From Phycomyces nitens (taxonomy: Eukaryota > Mucoromycota > Mucoromycetes > Mucorales > Phycomycetaceae), in contig JAHRBC010000003.1 in the NCBI GenBank assembly GCA_022702545.1, forward strand, positions 7,316,001 through 7,380,000: a DNA stretch of 64,000 nucleotides, in the 5' to 3' direction. Position 1 is the first letter of the stretch. Each line of letters starts with the position of its first letter. This document shows, piece by piece, positions 1 to 11,514 of the stretch. The position numbers were made by a program, and so were the translations under genes. A model generated the notes under the pieces. It made no database searches. It was not told the origin of the DNA and was given only the letters and a program-made list of their open reading frames with translations.

Positions 1-531
1 GACGGAATGCCTTGTTGAGCTGCTCATAATTCATCTGGGAAGGTGCAAGGCCAATGACGACTGCGTTTGGGTTGCTAGTGTCTATGCCATCAAACTCTTC
101 CAGGGCTTCGCTTTCTAATAGCAACAGAGGTCTATGAAAATGGGTGAGGATGTATACCAAACCATTTCCATTCCTGTCACTCGTGTACCTCAAGGCCTGG
201 GACTCAATCACGTCACGGCATGCTGATAGGGAAGTAAAGACCTTGAATGATGAGAAGGAATGAGAAACCTGACTTACTTCTTTACGCGTAGTATTAAAGC
301 CAAGCTTGTTGAGCTTATCCACAAGACGCCTAGACGACACTTGAGTGGTGTTTGTTGCAAAACTAGGACGTGTTGTTATTGGACATTCTTATTTGGATCT
401 CTGTTAATTAATATAGTTTACCGAAACGGCACCTTACTGGCCCTCAAGCGATTGATGGCAGCCACGGCGCCTGCAATTGGCTTGGATTCAATATGGATCG
501 TTCCACTGAGATCAATCAAAAGACCCTTCAT
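1..531 (-). CDS. HAD-superfamily hydrolase, HDHD2-like (5' part; runs off the window start)
   Basis: Exons on the minus strand are 531-422, 362-278, 241-189 and 131-1, and the gene continues beyond base 1. The product begins MKGLLIDLSGTIHIE, so it carries HAD motif I (DLSGT, with the DxxGT nucleophile Asp). Next come the FATNTT segment (motif II Thr), VFTSLSACRDVI and the conserved DTSNPNAVVIGLAP block that I recognise from HDHD2-type phosphatases of the cytosolic HAD IIA class. The family dephosphorylates small phosphorylated substrates; the substrate here is unknown. The 57-bp third intron is open in frame, but removing it restores the family spacing (ALR-PLLLLES). The start is the only ATG before motif I. 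Motifs III and IV lie outside the window. Confidence is high for family and low for substrate. Confidence 0.88.
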
Positions 532-688
532 TACGAAATGGTTAAAGAAAAAGGAAAAAGAGAGAGAGATTGGAATTTATATATGATTTTATATATATTT
601 ATATATCATAATATTATTATTTATTTATTTTGACAAAATATAAAGGATTTTAGAGCCCTTATTTTTTTAGAAGACATTAAAAAGACAT

Positions 689-1317
689 TTAAAGCTGACC
701 GCTCTTGTCAATGGTGATCTTTGCCTTGGTGCGACCGTTACCGCTACCGAGCTTCTCGATAGCCTTGACGACATTCATACCATCGACAACGGAACCAAAG
801 ACGACGTGCTTGCCATCCAACCAGGGGGTGCTGACGGTGGTGATGAAGAACTGGGAACCGTTGGTGTTGGGACCAGCGTTGGCCATGGAGAGGAGGCCGG
901 GGGTGGTGTGCTTGAGGATGAAGTTCTCATCGGCAAACTTCTCACCGTAGATGGAGCGACCACCGGTACCGTTGTGGTTGGTGAAGTCACCACCCTGGAG
1001 CATGAAGTCGGGGATGACGCGGTGGAAGATGCTTCCAGCGTAACCGTAACCCTTCTCACCAGTGCAGAGAGCACGGAAGTTCTCGGCGGTCTTGGGAGCA
1101 ACATCGGCTCTCAACTCCATTACGATACGCTAAAAGGCAAGTCAAGTCTTAGCCATTGGACAATTTATCATCATTATTATTATCAATAGCAACACACTTA
1201 CACCAAGAGGCTTGCCGTCAACAGCGACATCGAAGAAGACCTAAAGGATAGATTGACTTGGTTAGATTACCTGGATTGATATTCACACATTTTGATACAT
1301 ACTTTAGGGTTAGACAT
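689..1317 (-). CDS. Peptidyl-prolyl cis-trans isomerase, cyclophilin A type
   Basis: Exons are 1317-1303, 1240-1202 and 1129-689, giving 164 aa. The start [18 protein letters not shown] is the usual cyclophilin A opening, and its first coding exon is only 15 bp. Active-site residues are all visible: FHRVIPDFM (catalytic Arg and Phe), [15 protein letters not shown] and [10 protein letters not shown] (Trp and His). Length equals the 160-165 aa single-domain cytosolic class, with no targeting extension. It catalyses proline isomerisation in protein folding and would be the likely cyclosporin target. Codon use is strongly biased to C-ending codons, as in the peroxiredoxin and URA2 genes here, which suggests high expression. 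It diverges from the HIG1 gene across 259 bp. An open frame on the opposite strand is an antisense shadow. Confidence 0.97.
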
Positions 1318-1576
1318 GTTTAGATGAAATAATAAAAGAAAAAGTTTTTTTCTAGTCAAGGTCTGTCCTATTTATACACGCGACGCGATGGAAGGAATAA
1401 GAAACACGATTGACGCGCCGCCTCAATAAATTCCCTAGCCAAAATCAAGAAGCAGAAATTGTTTGCCAAAGTGAGACAGGTCATGTGACCTCTGTCCCTC
1501 TCACTTTCTCCAGGTATCCCCTCCCCCCCCCCTTTTTTTTTCTTTGTTTTATATTTTTCCTCCTTATTTTCTTTAA
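1318..1576. promoter_or_regulatory. Shared divergent promoter region, cyclophilin / HIG1 gene
   Basis: The 259 bp between the two start codons must hold both promoters. A pyrimidine-rich stretch at about 1506-1575 (a run of ten C followed by T runs) lies directly upstream of the HIG1 start. Such tracts are common before fungal start sites. No defined factor site is claimed. Confidence 0.5.
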
Positions 1577-2149
1577 ATGTCAACTGCCGAAGATCGCCAA
1601 GAACTGGAGCGCATGAGAATCACCATGGAGGGTGAAAACTCGTGGGATCGCATGAAGAGAAAGGCTAGAGAAGAGCCTCTGGTCCCAGCAGGTAACAAAT
1701 AACAAATGTACACAAACTCGGGAACTAATGGCACTAATATAATATCTCTGGTTTAATGTGTAATATATATATATAGGTGTCGCAGTCACTTGCTTTGCTC
1801 TTATTGCAGCAACCGTGGGTGTAAAGACGGGCAACAAGGCATATGCAAACAATATGTTTAGACTTCGAGGTAAATTTATGGGCGTGTCTATGGGAATGAT
1901 GGGGGGGGGGGCCAGAGTAGAAAGGAGAGGGGATTTTATTATCGAGTATTAAAGAGAAAAAGGAAACTCACTTTGCGTATACTGTATTATTATTACTATT
2001 ATATTATTATTATGATTTGTTGTTTTTGTTGGTTTTTTTTTGGATGTTGGATAATAGTGGCTGCACAAGGATTTACTGTGGTGGCCATGTTGGGTGGCTC
2101 GCTTTACTATAGCTATAAAGAGAAGAAGCTAAAAGAACAAAAAGCATAA
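1577..2149 (+). CDS. HIG1-domain mitochondrial inner-membrane protein (Rcf1/HIGD-like)
   Basis: Exons are 1577-1691, 1777-1869 and 2058-2149, giving 99 aa, missed by simple ORF calling because all exons are short. The product has a charged helix (about residues 3-30), then REEPLVPAG, a first hydrophobic helix (GVAVTCFALIAATVGV), the loop NNMFRLRVAAQ and a second helix (GFTVVAMLGGSLYYSY), ending in a Lys-rich tail. REEPLVP and the loop fit the HIG1 domain: the loop reads N-x3-R-x-R-x3-Q, close to the (Q/I)x3(R/H)xRx3Q signature of type 2 HIG1 proteins. Known members stabilise respiratory supercomplexes and tune cytochrome c oxidase. The orthology to Rcf1 or to a smaller HIGD protein is not settled. 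Shares a promoter with cyclophilin. Confidence 0.87.
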
Positions 2150-2257
2150 TGCTCAAGGAAAAATAGGAAAAAAAAAAGAATTAAGTGTGAAAATAATTAA
2201 GTAAGATATATAAAATATATATATATAAAAAGTTTGAATAAACAGGTGCTTTTTGTT

Positions 2258-3853
2258 TTATCCTTGGTGGTCAAGACTCTGGTAAAGAAGCTTATCATTG
2301 TTGGACTGGAGAAGTGACATCATAAGAGCATCTTCGGCGGGTGTGGCGCTGCGAAGAACAATAGGAGGCTCACTAGACTCATAAAGACTAGTTTGGGCAG
2401 TAGTAAGATCAACAAATAAAGCCTGGAGACGCTGGTTATCAAGTACGAGTCTAAGGAGTTCTTGGCGAAGAAGCACCGTCTGTCCTTCTAATTGGTGAAT
2501 ATGAACTGTCGTGGCCTGTCTATCTTGAGTAAAATCTCGACATTGGGTCCATGTACACTGGACAGGATCCTCCATGTAAAAGGCAATTCTTTCTGGCTGT
2601 CTGACCTCGAGCTCAATACGCGCCCATCCAATTCGATGAGCTAGTGGCACGAGTCTAATCTGCTGAATCGCTTGTAATTGAACCTGCAATTTAAAGCGTT
2701 GATCACCGTCCTGGATACGCCACACCATAGCCTGCTGGAGTGGATCGTAGAAGCAGAGTAGATCTTGGGGTCTAAGCATCATTCGTTTCCAGCTACCAAT
2801 CTGCAGTGCATCAGCGGAGAATCCGTATGCGATTCCTTCATCTTCCTGGCTCACGCAGGACATGGGGGTATCGAGGCGCTCGCTGTAAAGGTTCACAAGT
2901 GGATCAATTGGCGGCTGTTGTCTGAATGAAGAGCCAGGAGTATAGCCAAAGGAGTCAATTGAGTCCATGCCGAGGTATGAAGGCGAAGATTCCATTGAGA
3001 ACCCAGGTACAGCTGGTCCCATGGACGCGTGTCGGTCATGGTAGACGCGTGAGAGAGCATCGTTGCGTCTGGGGTATGGTCCAACCGACTGGGCTCTAAG
3101 ACGGCCGGCTGCTGAATGAAGATTGTTATGTCGGCGGCTGTGGAGACCATCTACTCCTGGGGAGTTGGTGATTGAAGGTGGAGGGGTCATGGACCACATC
3201 CTGAGGTCAATGTTCTCTGTAGGAAGACTGTCGAGAGGGGGAGGGGGTGGTGGTGGTGATGAAGGGGGTGGAGGAGGCATTCCAGATTCAAGCGACTCTG
3301 AAAACGCTTTTATGGAGCCAGCCTGCCGCTGCTGCTGCTGGTTGTAGTAATAGTAATAGTAATAGTAATACAGGTCAGGGTTGGTGGCAAGTGAGCCGTC
3401 TGGCATGGTCTGTTGCTGCTGGTATGCGGCGGCCTGGCAAGCAGCTGCTGCTGCTGTGGCGGCATAGTGTTGCATTCGAAGGGTCTGGTCGTGCAAGAGA
3501 GAAGACCGTTTTGCGATATTCTTGACTTTGGCACGTCTGTTTTGGAACCATATCTGGATCGAACGCTCGCTCATGCCCAGCTGCTGGGATAATTGCTCAC
3601 GGACCCGATTGTTGGGCGAGGGGTTAATGTTAAAAGTCTTTTCGAGGATCCCAAGCTGCTCTGGGCTGGCTCTGGTGCGCTTTCGAGGCTGGTGATCAGA
3701 CGATGGGTGGTTAACCACAGGGTGGGATGTAACTGGGGTGTCGGCCAACGGTAAGTACGACATATTAGACGACAGACTTCTTTTGGGATTAATAGGGGAA
3801 CGGTAAAATGGGTTCTGGTATGCTGTTGGGGGTTCAGGAAAAGAGAATTGCAT
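2258..3853 (-). CDS. Homeobox transcription factor with Tyr/Gln/Pro low-complexity regions
   Basis: A single exon of 531 aa starting MQFSFPEPP, the first ATG in frame (the reading frame upstream opens only at TTG). The homeodomain lies at about residues 57-115: RKRTRASPEQLGILEKTF, then the recognition helix IQIWFQNRRAKVK with the invariant W-F-N-R residues. C-terminal to it are an Ala/Gln stretch, a run of nine Tyr followed by Gln, and a proline run, then a conserved-looking C-terminal part (SWKRMMLRPQDLLCFYDP, about residues 355-470) that I do not recognise by name. The homeodomain resembles fungal Pho2/Grf10-type factors in general form only, and no target can be inferred. It lacks introns, unlike most neighbours. 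A nuclear DNA-binding regulator is well supported. Confidence 0.92.
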   Translation of the reverse strand: MQFSFPEPPTAYQNPFYRSPINPKRSLSSNMSYLPLADTPVTSHPVVNHPSSDHQPRKRTRASPEQLGILEKTFNINPSPNNRVREQLSQQLGMSERSIQIWFQNRRAKVKNIAKRSSLLHDQTLRMQHYAATAAAAACQAAAYQQQQTMPDGSLATNPDLYYYYYYYYYNQQQQRQAGSIKAFSESLESGMPPPPPSSPPPPPPPLDSLPTENIDLRMWSMTPPPSITNSPGVDGLHSRRHNNLHSAAGRLRAQSVGPYPRRNDALSRVYHDRHASMGPAVPGFSMESSPSYLGMDSIDSFGYTPGSSFRQQPPIDPLVNLYSERLDTPMSCVSQEDEGIAYGFSADALQIGSWKRMMLRPQDLLCFYDPLQQAMVWRIQDGDQRFKLQVQLQAIQQIRLVPLAHRIGWARIELEVRQPERIAFYMEDPVQCTWTQCRDFTQDRQATTVHIHQLEGQTVLLRQELLRLVLDNQRLQALFVDLTTAQTSLYESSEPPIVLRSATPAEDALMMSLLQSNNDKLLYQSLDHQG

Positions 3854-4530
3854 TCCACAATGGGAGCAACTGAAAGGACTGGAATGGGGTATAAGAAAGA
3901 AGAACTTGGGCCGCAATAAAATCCTTCATAAAATAGAGATTTGTCGCACCTGTGAGCGGTGCTGCAAAGCCGTGTATGGGAGGGTGATCGACTTACTGCT
4001 CTTTTGCCACGTTTGGCCTTGTCCCTGTCACGCCTATCTTTGGATTGAGTGTGAATTACTCTTTAGGACTTCTTTAACCTTCAAGGGCAACCCGTCTCAC
4101 CAAGCCCTTTTTCCAACCCCCAAGCCCAGTGGTGGCCTAGATGTAGCAAGATTGCTATTGATATAATAGCGGGTATTCAACCCTTTGGTGCAATTAACAC
4201 CACTGCTTTAAACGGCAAATACACCGAACGCACCCTCCACCCTTTTAGTCACACCCATTGTAACATCCACTTTACTGCACGTGCTATAATTAGGTTGTTC
4301 TATTCTCGAACTCACGGTGGCCTGATGCCCACGCCTAGCTGGTCCACATTGAGGATTTGTGAATCCACCAGACCATATTCATTGTCCCGTCCATCTTTTT
4401 TCATAGTTTACTACCTGTGGGCTACACAAACTGTCATGCCGTGTGAAGATCTAAGCGGTTCTACAGAACCTGACACACGCGACGATCTAGGACCTGTCAA
4501 ATGTCCAAGTGTATTACCTATTTACTATAT
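3854..4530. other. Intergenic, upstream of the homeobox gene and downstream of the arrestin gene
   Basis: No open frame here shows domain content or coding-like composition. The stretch contains the 5' region of the homeobox gene and the 3' end of the arrestin gene. I see no RNA gene or repeat. Confidence 0.5.
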
Positions 4531-6351
4531 TCAACTTTTATTGTGGACACACAGGGCATTCAGTCCGTCTAGAGTATTTTCTACATACTCTGGTGGGGGG
4601 TTAGATGGGGGTTCTAGTTCTAATGAGTTTCCAATGGTCGGTGCACTCAGGACAGGTGTTTCTGATGCCAGGCGAAGTTGTTCATGGAATTTAAAGTAAC
4701 AGGCACACAAGTGGGGAGCTGGGACGCTAGGTTTGGCCTGGTCCATCTTGATCTTGAGGTTTCTGGCTGTCTTTGCGTGGTTGGTATGGTTGGATGATTT
4801 TGAATCAACAGCCAGAGGAATATTGTTGGTTGATATGCCAAGGTCAGCGTAGGATGGCAGCTGGCCATAGTCTTCCTTGAGGCGACAGTCAAAGACGCCA
4901 ATCAGGGACTCGAATACGATGGGATATTGCTGTCTCTGGGCATATTCAACATCTTTGTCTAGCCGGGATTTCCTCAACTTGGAAAGCATGTTGTGCCAAT
5001 TAGGCTGCTGGCCATTATTGACAGGTGTCGAGTGGCTGGACTGAGGGTTGTTGGTGGGTAATGAGGGTTGATGCAATGATATTTGTGAGTTGGCGAGGGT
5101 TGGCAGGTTTTGGGATGATGGTGTACGGCTGACTGGGGCAGATACAGAACCATTACTGTGTGATAGGTTGATTTTGATGTTAATGCGATGGCGGAAGAGG
5201 ATGTCTTTGTAGTGTGTAGTGTGGCGAATTTGGCGGGAGCACGAGGGGCTTGCAAGAGTGATACGATAAACTAGAGTGTCATTCACTTCAAGGGGCCGTC
5301 CGTGCTTGACAAACACAGACTTTAATTCGTCTGTGTCAACCGCCACAGACTCCCCGTCCAGCAGTCGGGTAGCGTGTAAAAACTCTAGTCCGAAATTATC
5401 CGTTCCTGTCCGTAACGCATCCATCTGTATGACGGTGTATCGTCTGGTTTCTTCAATCGAGACATCAATGTGTTCGAGCCGGACGTTCTTTTTATGTGGT
5501 TGGATTGTGAGTCTTAGATGAAGTAGTTCCCCAGATGAATAGGCCGTGTTTTCAACAATGGCCTGTACATCAGCAATGTCTAGCTGCTTTTCAAATGTCC
5601 GGGAAAGATCCTGCAACGAGTTGTTGGTCAGGATGGAATTGGACATGTACGTCCGCAACACCAACACGGGTTTCAGTGTGTGTAAATTGTTGAGGAGCTG
5701 AAGTCCAGGTCCAGAAGCATGGGCCTCTATTGTGTGGCTGACTTGGCCATAAATATCCTCAATCGTCTCGGCAATGGACTATTGGGCACAATTAGCTTGG
5801 TGGGTTTTGGCTGGTATCAAGCAGTTTACTTACATTTGGAACCACAAATGTAAAGGGGAAGCGATGGGTTCCCACTGGTAGAGACATGATGTCCTTGTCG
5901 TCCATTACAGATCCCAAGACGTTGATAGTTTCTTCATTCAAGGTCTTTTTGTGATAAAGGCGAGTGGCTCTGGAACCGATTCCTGTGGCTAGAGTCAACA
6001 TCTGGGTCCAGGAGTATCCAGCTAATCATTACCTTCGGGCCAATTGGTATTCGCGACTGATTTGAACTGAACGGTTATTTTCGATAGCTTTCGAGCCTTT
6101 GACAGGGAAAGAACAACATTGCCCATAAACACCGTCGATGAATCGTCTGTGGGTGGCCCTCGCAAGATCACTGGCTTTAGAGGATCAAAATACAGCCTAT
6201 CCTGTGACAAGAGTCCAATGTGCATTGCTCTCTTTTCACCTTGGGAAGAAGAAATAGGATGAGAAGAAATATTGGGCTTATGGATCTTTGTATCTTGATT
6301 TTCAATTATATTTTTTTCGCTGAGGTACAAAAGCGCTGGTAATTTTGCCAT
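4531..6351 (-). CDS. Arrestin-domain protein with PPxY motif (ART/ARRDC-type ubiquitin-ligase adaptor)
   Basis: Exons are 6351-6033, 5988-5834 and 5778-4531, giving 573 aa. The arrestin N fold is marked by LYFDPLKPVILRGPP, FMGNVVLSLSKARKLSKITV, then LPVGTHRFPFTFVVPN; the C fold by LTIQPHKKNVRLEHIDVSI and similar strands. The extreme C-terminus carries PPPEYVENTLDG, a PPxY motif of the kind bound by WW domains of Rsp5/Nedd4 ligases, and LPSY occurs further upstream. Fungal members recruit the ligase to membrane transporters for endocytosis; the cargo here cannot be told. The first intron is 44 bp: a nearer acceptor would leave a 31-bp intron in the wrong frame. The start (MAKLPALLYL) is the first ATG in frame, but an upstream exon cannot be excluded. 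A Ser/Asn/Gln-rich linker lies at about residues 350-400. Confidence 0.88.
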
Positions 6352-7446
6352 TTTAGGATATCCAGAATCAAGATGCTCCAATAGATATTGCTCCACGTGA
6401 ACAATCCGATTCCATCATTCAATAGGAGTGTGGCGGAGATGTAATTGTAGTGTTCTCTGTCAAACTCAGAAGAATTGTCTCTTCTTTTTTCTGGACCAAC
6501 GTAGTTTAAATGGGAGAAAATTTTATTGGTGTTCCATATGCAAACCATGGAGCTCGAAAAGTTTGAACATTTGGAGATCTACAAAATCTTGAAAATCGGA
6601 TTGCGGCTTTTATGTGTGTATTTGTTTTGCCAGAGATAATATATGTATATTATATATTCGATATGTATGTAATGGCCAATAAGAAAAGAGAGAGACATTT
6701 AAGAATGAGCAAGAACGGGTAAAGGTGATCTTTAAGCGGCTTCATATATTATTGCCATGGTATACTCTTGTTCTCTATGAGTCTATAATTAATGTTATTC
6801 GCATGTCAGCATTCGAAATGTCTTTTTCTTTTCTTTTTGGAGGGAATTATTTCGAGTGTAGCAAACACTTTGCTCAAAACGAAAGCATTGATTTAGAAAA
6901 CTATTGGGGTTGTGTGGATATATGTCATTTAGACGACCTTGTAATCTTGAAAACATGAATAACAAGAGTTTTGTTGTAGAACGATTGAGATTTTGGGTGC
7001 TTGGTTTAATATCAAATTCATAAATAGGCATACCCCCCCAGGACTACACTACAAGCCTCAAGGCAACTTTTGAAAACTTTTAATTTACTTTATCTGCTCA
7101 AATGGTCTTTAATGGGAGCCTTGAAATAAATAAATAAAAAAAGTACTCGAGTGAAACTCATTGACCATACAAAAAGCTCTCTGGGCCATAGGGCTGAATA
7201 CCAGAGAATAGACCGGCGGATAAATTCCAGATCAAAACAAATTTCAATCAATTGAACCAATTGTGTCTATTTTCATGTCATAAACGCCTTTAAAAAGACC
7301 TTTTTTTTACAAGTGTAAGAGATGCTCCAGGAGACGCTAATGTCTCTTTTCTCCAAAGTGGTGAATACAAGCGGCATTGATACAAAAACAGTCACAACAA
7401 GGTGTTTGGACAGTCGTCGAATCTTGTTCAGTCCACTCTACAAGTC
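6352..7446. promoter_or_regulatory. Divergent intergenic region, arrestin / KTI12
   Basis: The 1.1 kb between divergent start codons holds only AT-rich sequence. Short open frames (for example at 6306-6548 on the minus strand and 6725-6958 on the plus strand) have no recognisable content. It must include both promoters; no specific site is assigned. Confidence 0.4.
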
Positions 7447-8514
7447 ATGCCTCTCATTATCCTCACTGGCTATCCCTCGAGTGGAAAGACACAGCGCGCG
7501 GCAGAGATCAACAAGTATCTGACCGAGAGACTCGAGGCAGAAAATAGATCACTCAAGATCCACTGGATCAATGACGAATCTCTAAACGTTCACCGAGATG
7601 CATATAATGGTACTCCTAATTGCCGATTTTGGCTCTAGACAAACATCTCATTGTCGATTGTAGATGCTCGTGAAGAAAAAAAGGCAAGAGGTGCCATGAT
7701 GTCTGCTGTCGAACGATTGCTTTCCAAGGATGCAATTGTGATTGCAGACGGACTTAATTACATTAAAGGATTCAGATACCAGCTGTACTGTGTAGCCCGT
7801 GCAATCAGTACGCCTCATTGTGTGGTGAGACGAAAATAATAATAATAACAATAATAACAATGAGCCCTCAATTGCTAATCTGGTGCCTTTGATAGATTCA
7901 CGCAGGAGCACCTGTTGAAATGGCAAGACAGTGGAACGCAGCCCGGCCTGATGGATATGAACCCACTGTGTATGACATTTCTGGTTATGGATATGATAAA
8001 GTACTCATGTTTATTGCAGGTTCGATGAACTGGTTACACGCTATGAAGAGCCCGAGGCACGCAATAGATGGGATTCGCCTCTGTTTACTGTGATTTATGA
8101 TGATAAAGAGATACCTGGAGACAAGATCTGGGATGCTGTCATTTTGCGAAAACCTCCTCCTCCCAATCTTTCGACTGTTTCCGTAAGTGATTTGTGACTA
8201 GCCACCAAGACTGTATCTCTTATACATCCTAGAAACCTGTGTCGGATACAAACTACGTGTATGAGCTCGACAAGGCAACCCTAGAGATCATCAATGCGGT
8301 AATTGAGGGACAAAAGGAATATGGGCCAGGTGGGATGCCAATGACTGTCCCAAGGTCTTCTGAAAAGGTTGTCAACCCTTCCAGAACTGTCACCCTGTCA
8401 GAACTTCGACGGCTGAGAAAACAGTTTGTGTCTCTTAACCGTGTACGAACCTCGCTTGATGTGAACAGAATTGGTGACATGTTTGCCGACTACCTCAACA
8501 CCAATTTGGCCTAA
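7447..8514 (+). CDS. KTI12: Kti12, P-loop protein of the Elongator tRNA-modification pathway
   Basis: Exons are 7447-7609, 7664-7824, 7896-7969, 8020-8182 and 8233-8514, giving 280 aa, close to yeast Kti12. The P-loop GYPSSGKT lies at residues 8-15. Further family blocks are IVIADGLNYIKGFRYQLYC (the DSLNYIKGFRYQLHC block of yeast), RYEEPEARNRWDSPLF, LRRLRKQFVSLNRVR and a C-terminal IGDMFADYLNTNLA. Kti12 binds Elongator and tRNA and has tRNA-stimulated ATPase activity needed for wobble-uridine (mcm5/ncm5) modification. The third intron begins at GTATGA after the codon start GT, which restores EPTVFDELVTRYEEP; reading through instead inserts unrelated residues. The start is the ATG directly before the P-loop strand. 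The two-domain layout matches the family and no decay is visible. Confidence 0.96.
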
Positions 8515-11514
8515 TTTTTGGGTATATATATTTTTTAAAAAAAAACCAAGGTTCCGTGCGTATTTTTTTTTATTTATTTTTTTATATATATTTTTTTTAA
8601 TATAAATGTACCAAACTATCGTTATAGATTAATGTTCTTCTATTTCTTTTTCTAATAAATTCAAATGGTCTGTACTGTACATAATCAAAATGTCTAAAGA
8701 GAAAACCTATACAATGGTTATCAACTGAGGCTTATCTCCTCGGCAATTGTGTTTGATAGATATGGATAAACTTTGTCAAGATTACCAACCAACTCATAGT
8801 CTATAAAAAGGTATATTGCATCATATGAAAATAGAGTCTTGTGGAATAGACTGATAATATTCTGTTTTACCAGGAGATTGTACATACAATCCTAAAAATA
8901 AAGATAAAAAAAACTCTTGGAGAGCTTTGTGGGCCATATCTGCAGTCGTACTAGCAATACTCAAAACAATTGGCCAATATTCAGCGTACAGTTGTGTCTA
9001 AAAGGCATTAATGACATACTAGGAACTGAACTCGAGGAAGGCTTGAACTATTAACCCAGATAACTGGGTTTTAGACATAAGTGTGCCAGAATGAGTTAAA
9101 GAGGATACACAAATCTTGTGAAATTAAAAGGATGATATATGAACTCAAAATGCTGACAAGTTCTGGTACACAGCCAACATTTATTATTAGATGCCAATTT
9201 TCATGTCATTGAAAGATGCGGGAAAATAATACTAATAAAAAAAAGTCCAAGCAAATTATAAGGTACTCATCCTTGTTCAACCATGACTAAAAGACAAATA
9301 TTATAGTTTACATGACATGTTTATAATTGCCAGATTGTTCAATAAAAGTGGGAAATTACTAATATTCTATAGATTAAAGGTAATTAAGTATACTTTCGGA
9401 TATTATAGCAGAATATTGCATTCTCGCCATTAAACAAAGCTTATTGAGCATGGAACAATAGATATCAAGGGAATTCTAGACATTCCTTTGGCCAAAGACG
9501 ATGGTATGTTAATTGGAATCAGTTGAAAAGAATAAATGATTAGTTACGGCTAACAATCGATCCTTTTTTAGTTTTTCTTTATCCATAAAAGTAGTACATT
9601 CAAAGAAAGGTCATTTGACCCAGTAGAAATCCATGCCTTACTTCCAAGACTGAACGTCCCAAAGATAAATCTAAAAATAAATGTTGCCATGCCAACAAAT
9701 TAAACATCTTTTTTAAAATATATTATTGCAACCCTGTTGCACAGATTGTTTATCGCACTAATTGCCTTTAATTTCTGTGTGAAGATGGAAAAATGCACCA
9801 TTTTTAACAATTGAGATTATTATGGGCCCGAGTGTAGGGATTGCATCAAAGAGGAGGAGCACAGTTGGCCAAAGCCAAACCATTTAATTATTAATTATCA
9901 TTGATTTATTGGTAAATTAAATAACAAACTCTTGCAAATTAAACTAATCATCCTACCTTGTTCTTATATTAATCATCAAGAAACCCTTTCTTTATTTTGT
10001 TGTTGTAATGTCGTACAGCCCTGACATGGTTTAATTGTTTGAAACCTGGATCTCTCTAGACACTAGCTGTAAAGCAATATCTTTTCGAGTTGGCAGGTGC
10101 ACCCCTTGTATCAGCAAGGACCATTTGACCTTGCAACAGTCTGCACATAGGCCACCTTTAATAACCCCTAGAATTTCAAAGTGTAATATCAGTAGAACCT
10201 TTAAGCTGCTCTTGTATGCAAGGGCAGTATGAAATGCTGTAGCTTTTAGAAACGATATTCATATACATTGACGACTATTTACTATACGTTTTCTATTGAT
10301 TGGATTCAATGTACTGTCTGATAATTCCCCAATGATACTTGTTATAATATTAAAGATGTGCAATATATCAGCAACATTTGAGCCTGGGTAAATTGACCTG
10401 CAGGCCGTTGAGAATATCAGAACATGCAAAGGGCTCCTTACACTTGAGATGCTAGGTTGTTTTCTGTTGCCAAGCAACTCGTACCTTTATTTGCCTGAAT
10501 TTAAAGTGCGAACATAACCTTGCTGTAGTCAAGCGGACAAGCTTTTATGCATACTGTTTATGCAGCTATGTTTTTTTCAGTGGCCAATGAATTTGCCTTT
10601 GTGCAGACTAAATGCTTACTAAAGGGATGACAAAAAGGCTCGTCACAGACCATGCCAATTATTCTTCACACAAAGTTCCTAATAGGTTACTTCCAATCAG
10701 TTGTTGCGTTTAGTGAAGCACTTTTTTACGCTCAATACAAAAGAAGTGCGATTATACTAATGGAACCAAGGATAGCAAATAACAATATAATCAATATTAT
10801 AAAATATGTATATATAGATCTTTAATAAGCCTTTATAATCTATTCAATGCAATGTAAACATTGGGCCAATAAGAAATCACAAGCACGTCTTTAACTTTAT
10901 TGATAATATTGTGGTCTGCAAAAAAAAATCATATATTTTAATAGCTTAGTAATTGATTTCTACATGGCCCTGCCAATGCTCATAGTGTGCTCATAGCGTG
11001 CTTTTGATGGACAATTGGACTGATATAACGTAATCACAGGATTCAGGATCCTATGGTACAGAGTCATCTATAGCAAACAGCTTATCTGATCAGAAACAAG
11101 GCATTAATGCTTGGAATACTTTTGACTCTAGTCATAAAAACCTGCCCTTGAACTATAGCCCCTCTTGAATACGCCCTTGGTTGGTCTTTATAAAAAAAAC
11201 AGAGTTTTGATCCTCAAATAGATGATGAATTGTAGTCTATATGGATCCAACTCGCATATTTAAGATTCTGCGGAGTATAGACAATTCAGAAAGTTCGGGA
11301 AGGAAGACAGAGGAGAGGCAGCCCGATTGGCCTATAGGTTGTATTCCCGCCAGTCAAAAGTTAGTAAGCATTTGAGTACCAGGCGTGTAAGGGGATGGGC
11401 GAATCAAAAGCAGGCCAGGTGCCTTAATTGTAGCGTCATCTTAAAAGTTTGGGTGAGCTATATAAACCCTCGCGACACTCGTCTTTTACACCATTATCTC
11501 TTATTTCATCGAAA
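8515..11514. other. Gene-poor AT-rich spacer of about 3 kb
   Basis: No open frame in this block has a domain, coding bias or credible splice partners. The sequence is AT-rich and irregular, with homopolymer A/T runs near 8540-8600. A motif near 9371-9383 (tatagattaaaggt) recurs at about 21051, which hints at old dispersed repeats. I found no intact tRNA or snRNA. The last ~100 bp is the peroxiredoxin promoter. Confidence 0.45.
11457..11466 (+). promoter_or_regulatory. TATA-like element of the peroxiredoxin gene
   Basis: The sequence ctatataaac lies about 50 bp before the peroxiredoxin ATG at 11515. The spacing and the gene's biased codon use fit a TATA-driven, highly expressed gene. The transcription start is not known. 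Confidence 0.5.

Noticed and set aside
806..1189. Plus-strand frame opposite cyclophilin
   Set aside because: It is an antisense shadow; the minus strand encodes a complete cyclophilin.
3854..3916. Longer N-terminus for the homeobox protein (RPKFFFLIPHSS)
   Set aside because: The upstream frame starts only at TTG; the first ATG at 3853 is preferred.
5989..6032. 31-bp intron in the arrestin gene ending at the CCCAG before ATGTTGAC
   Set aside because: Too short, and it shifts the frame to a stop; the CTCTAG acceptor 13 bp further restores the arrestin sequence.
6306..6548. Possible extra 5' exon of the arrestin gene
   Set aside because: The translation has no arrestin-like content and no convincing donor joins it in frame to 6351.
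8515..11514. A hidden gene cluster in the 3-kb spacer
   Set aside because: I looked for splice-joined frames on both strands and found no conserved motif or coding bias.
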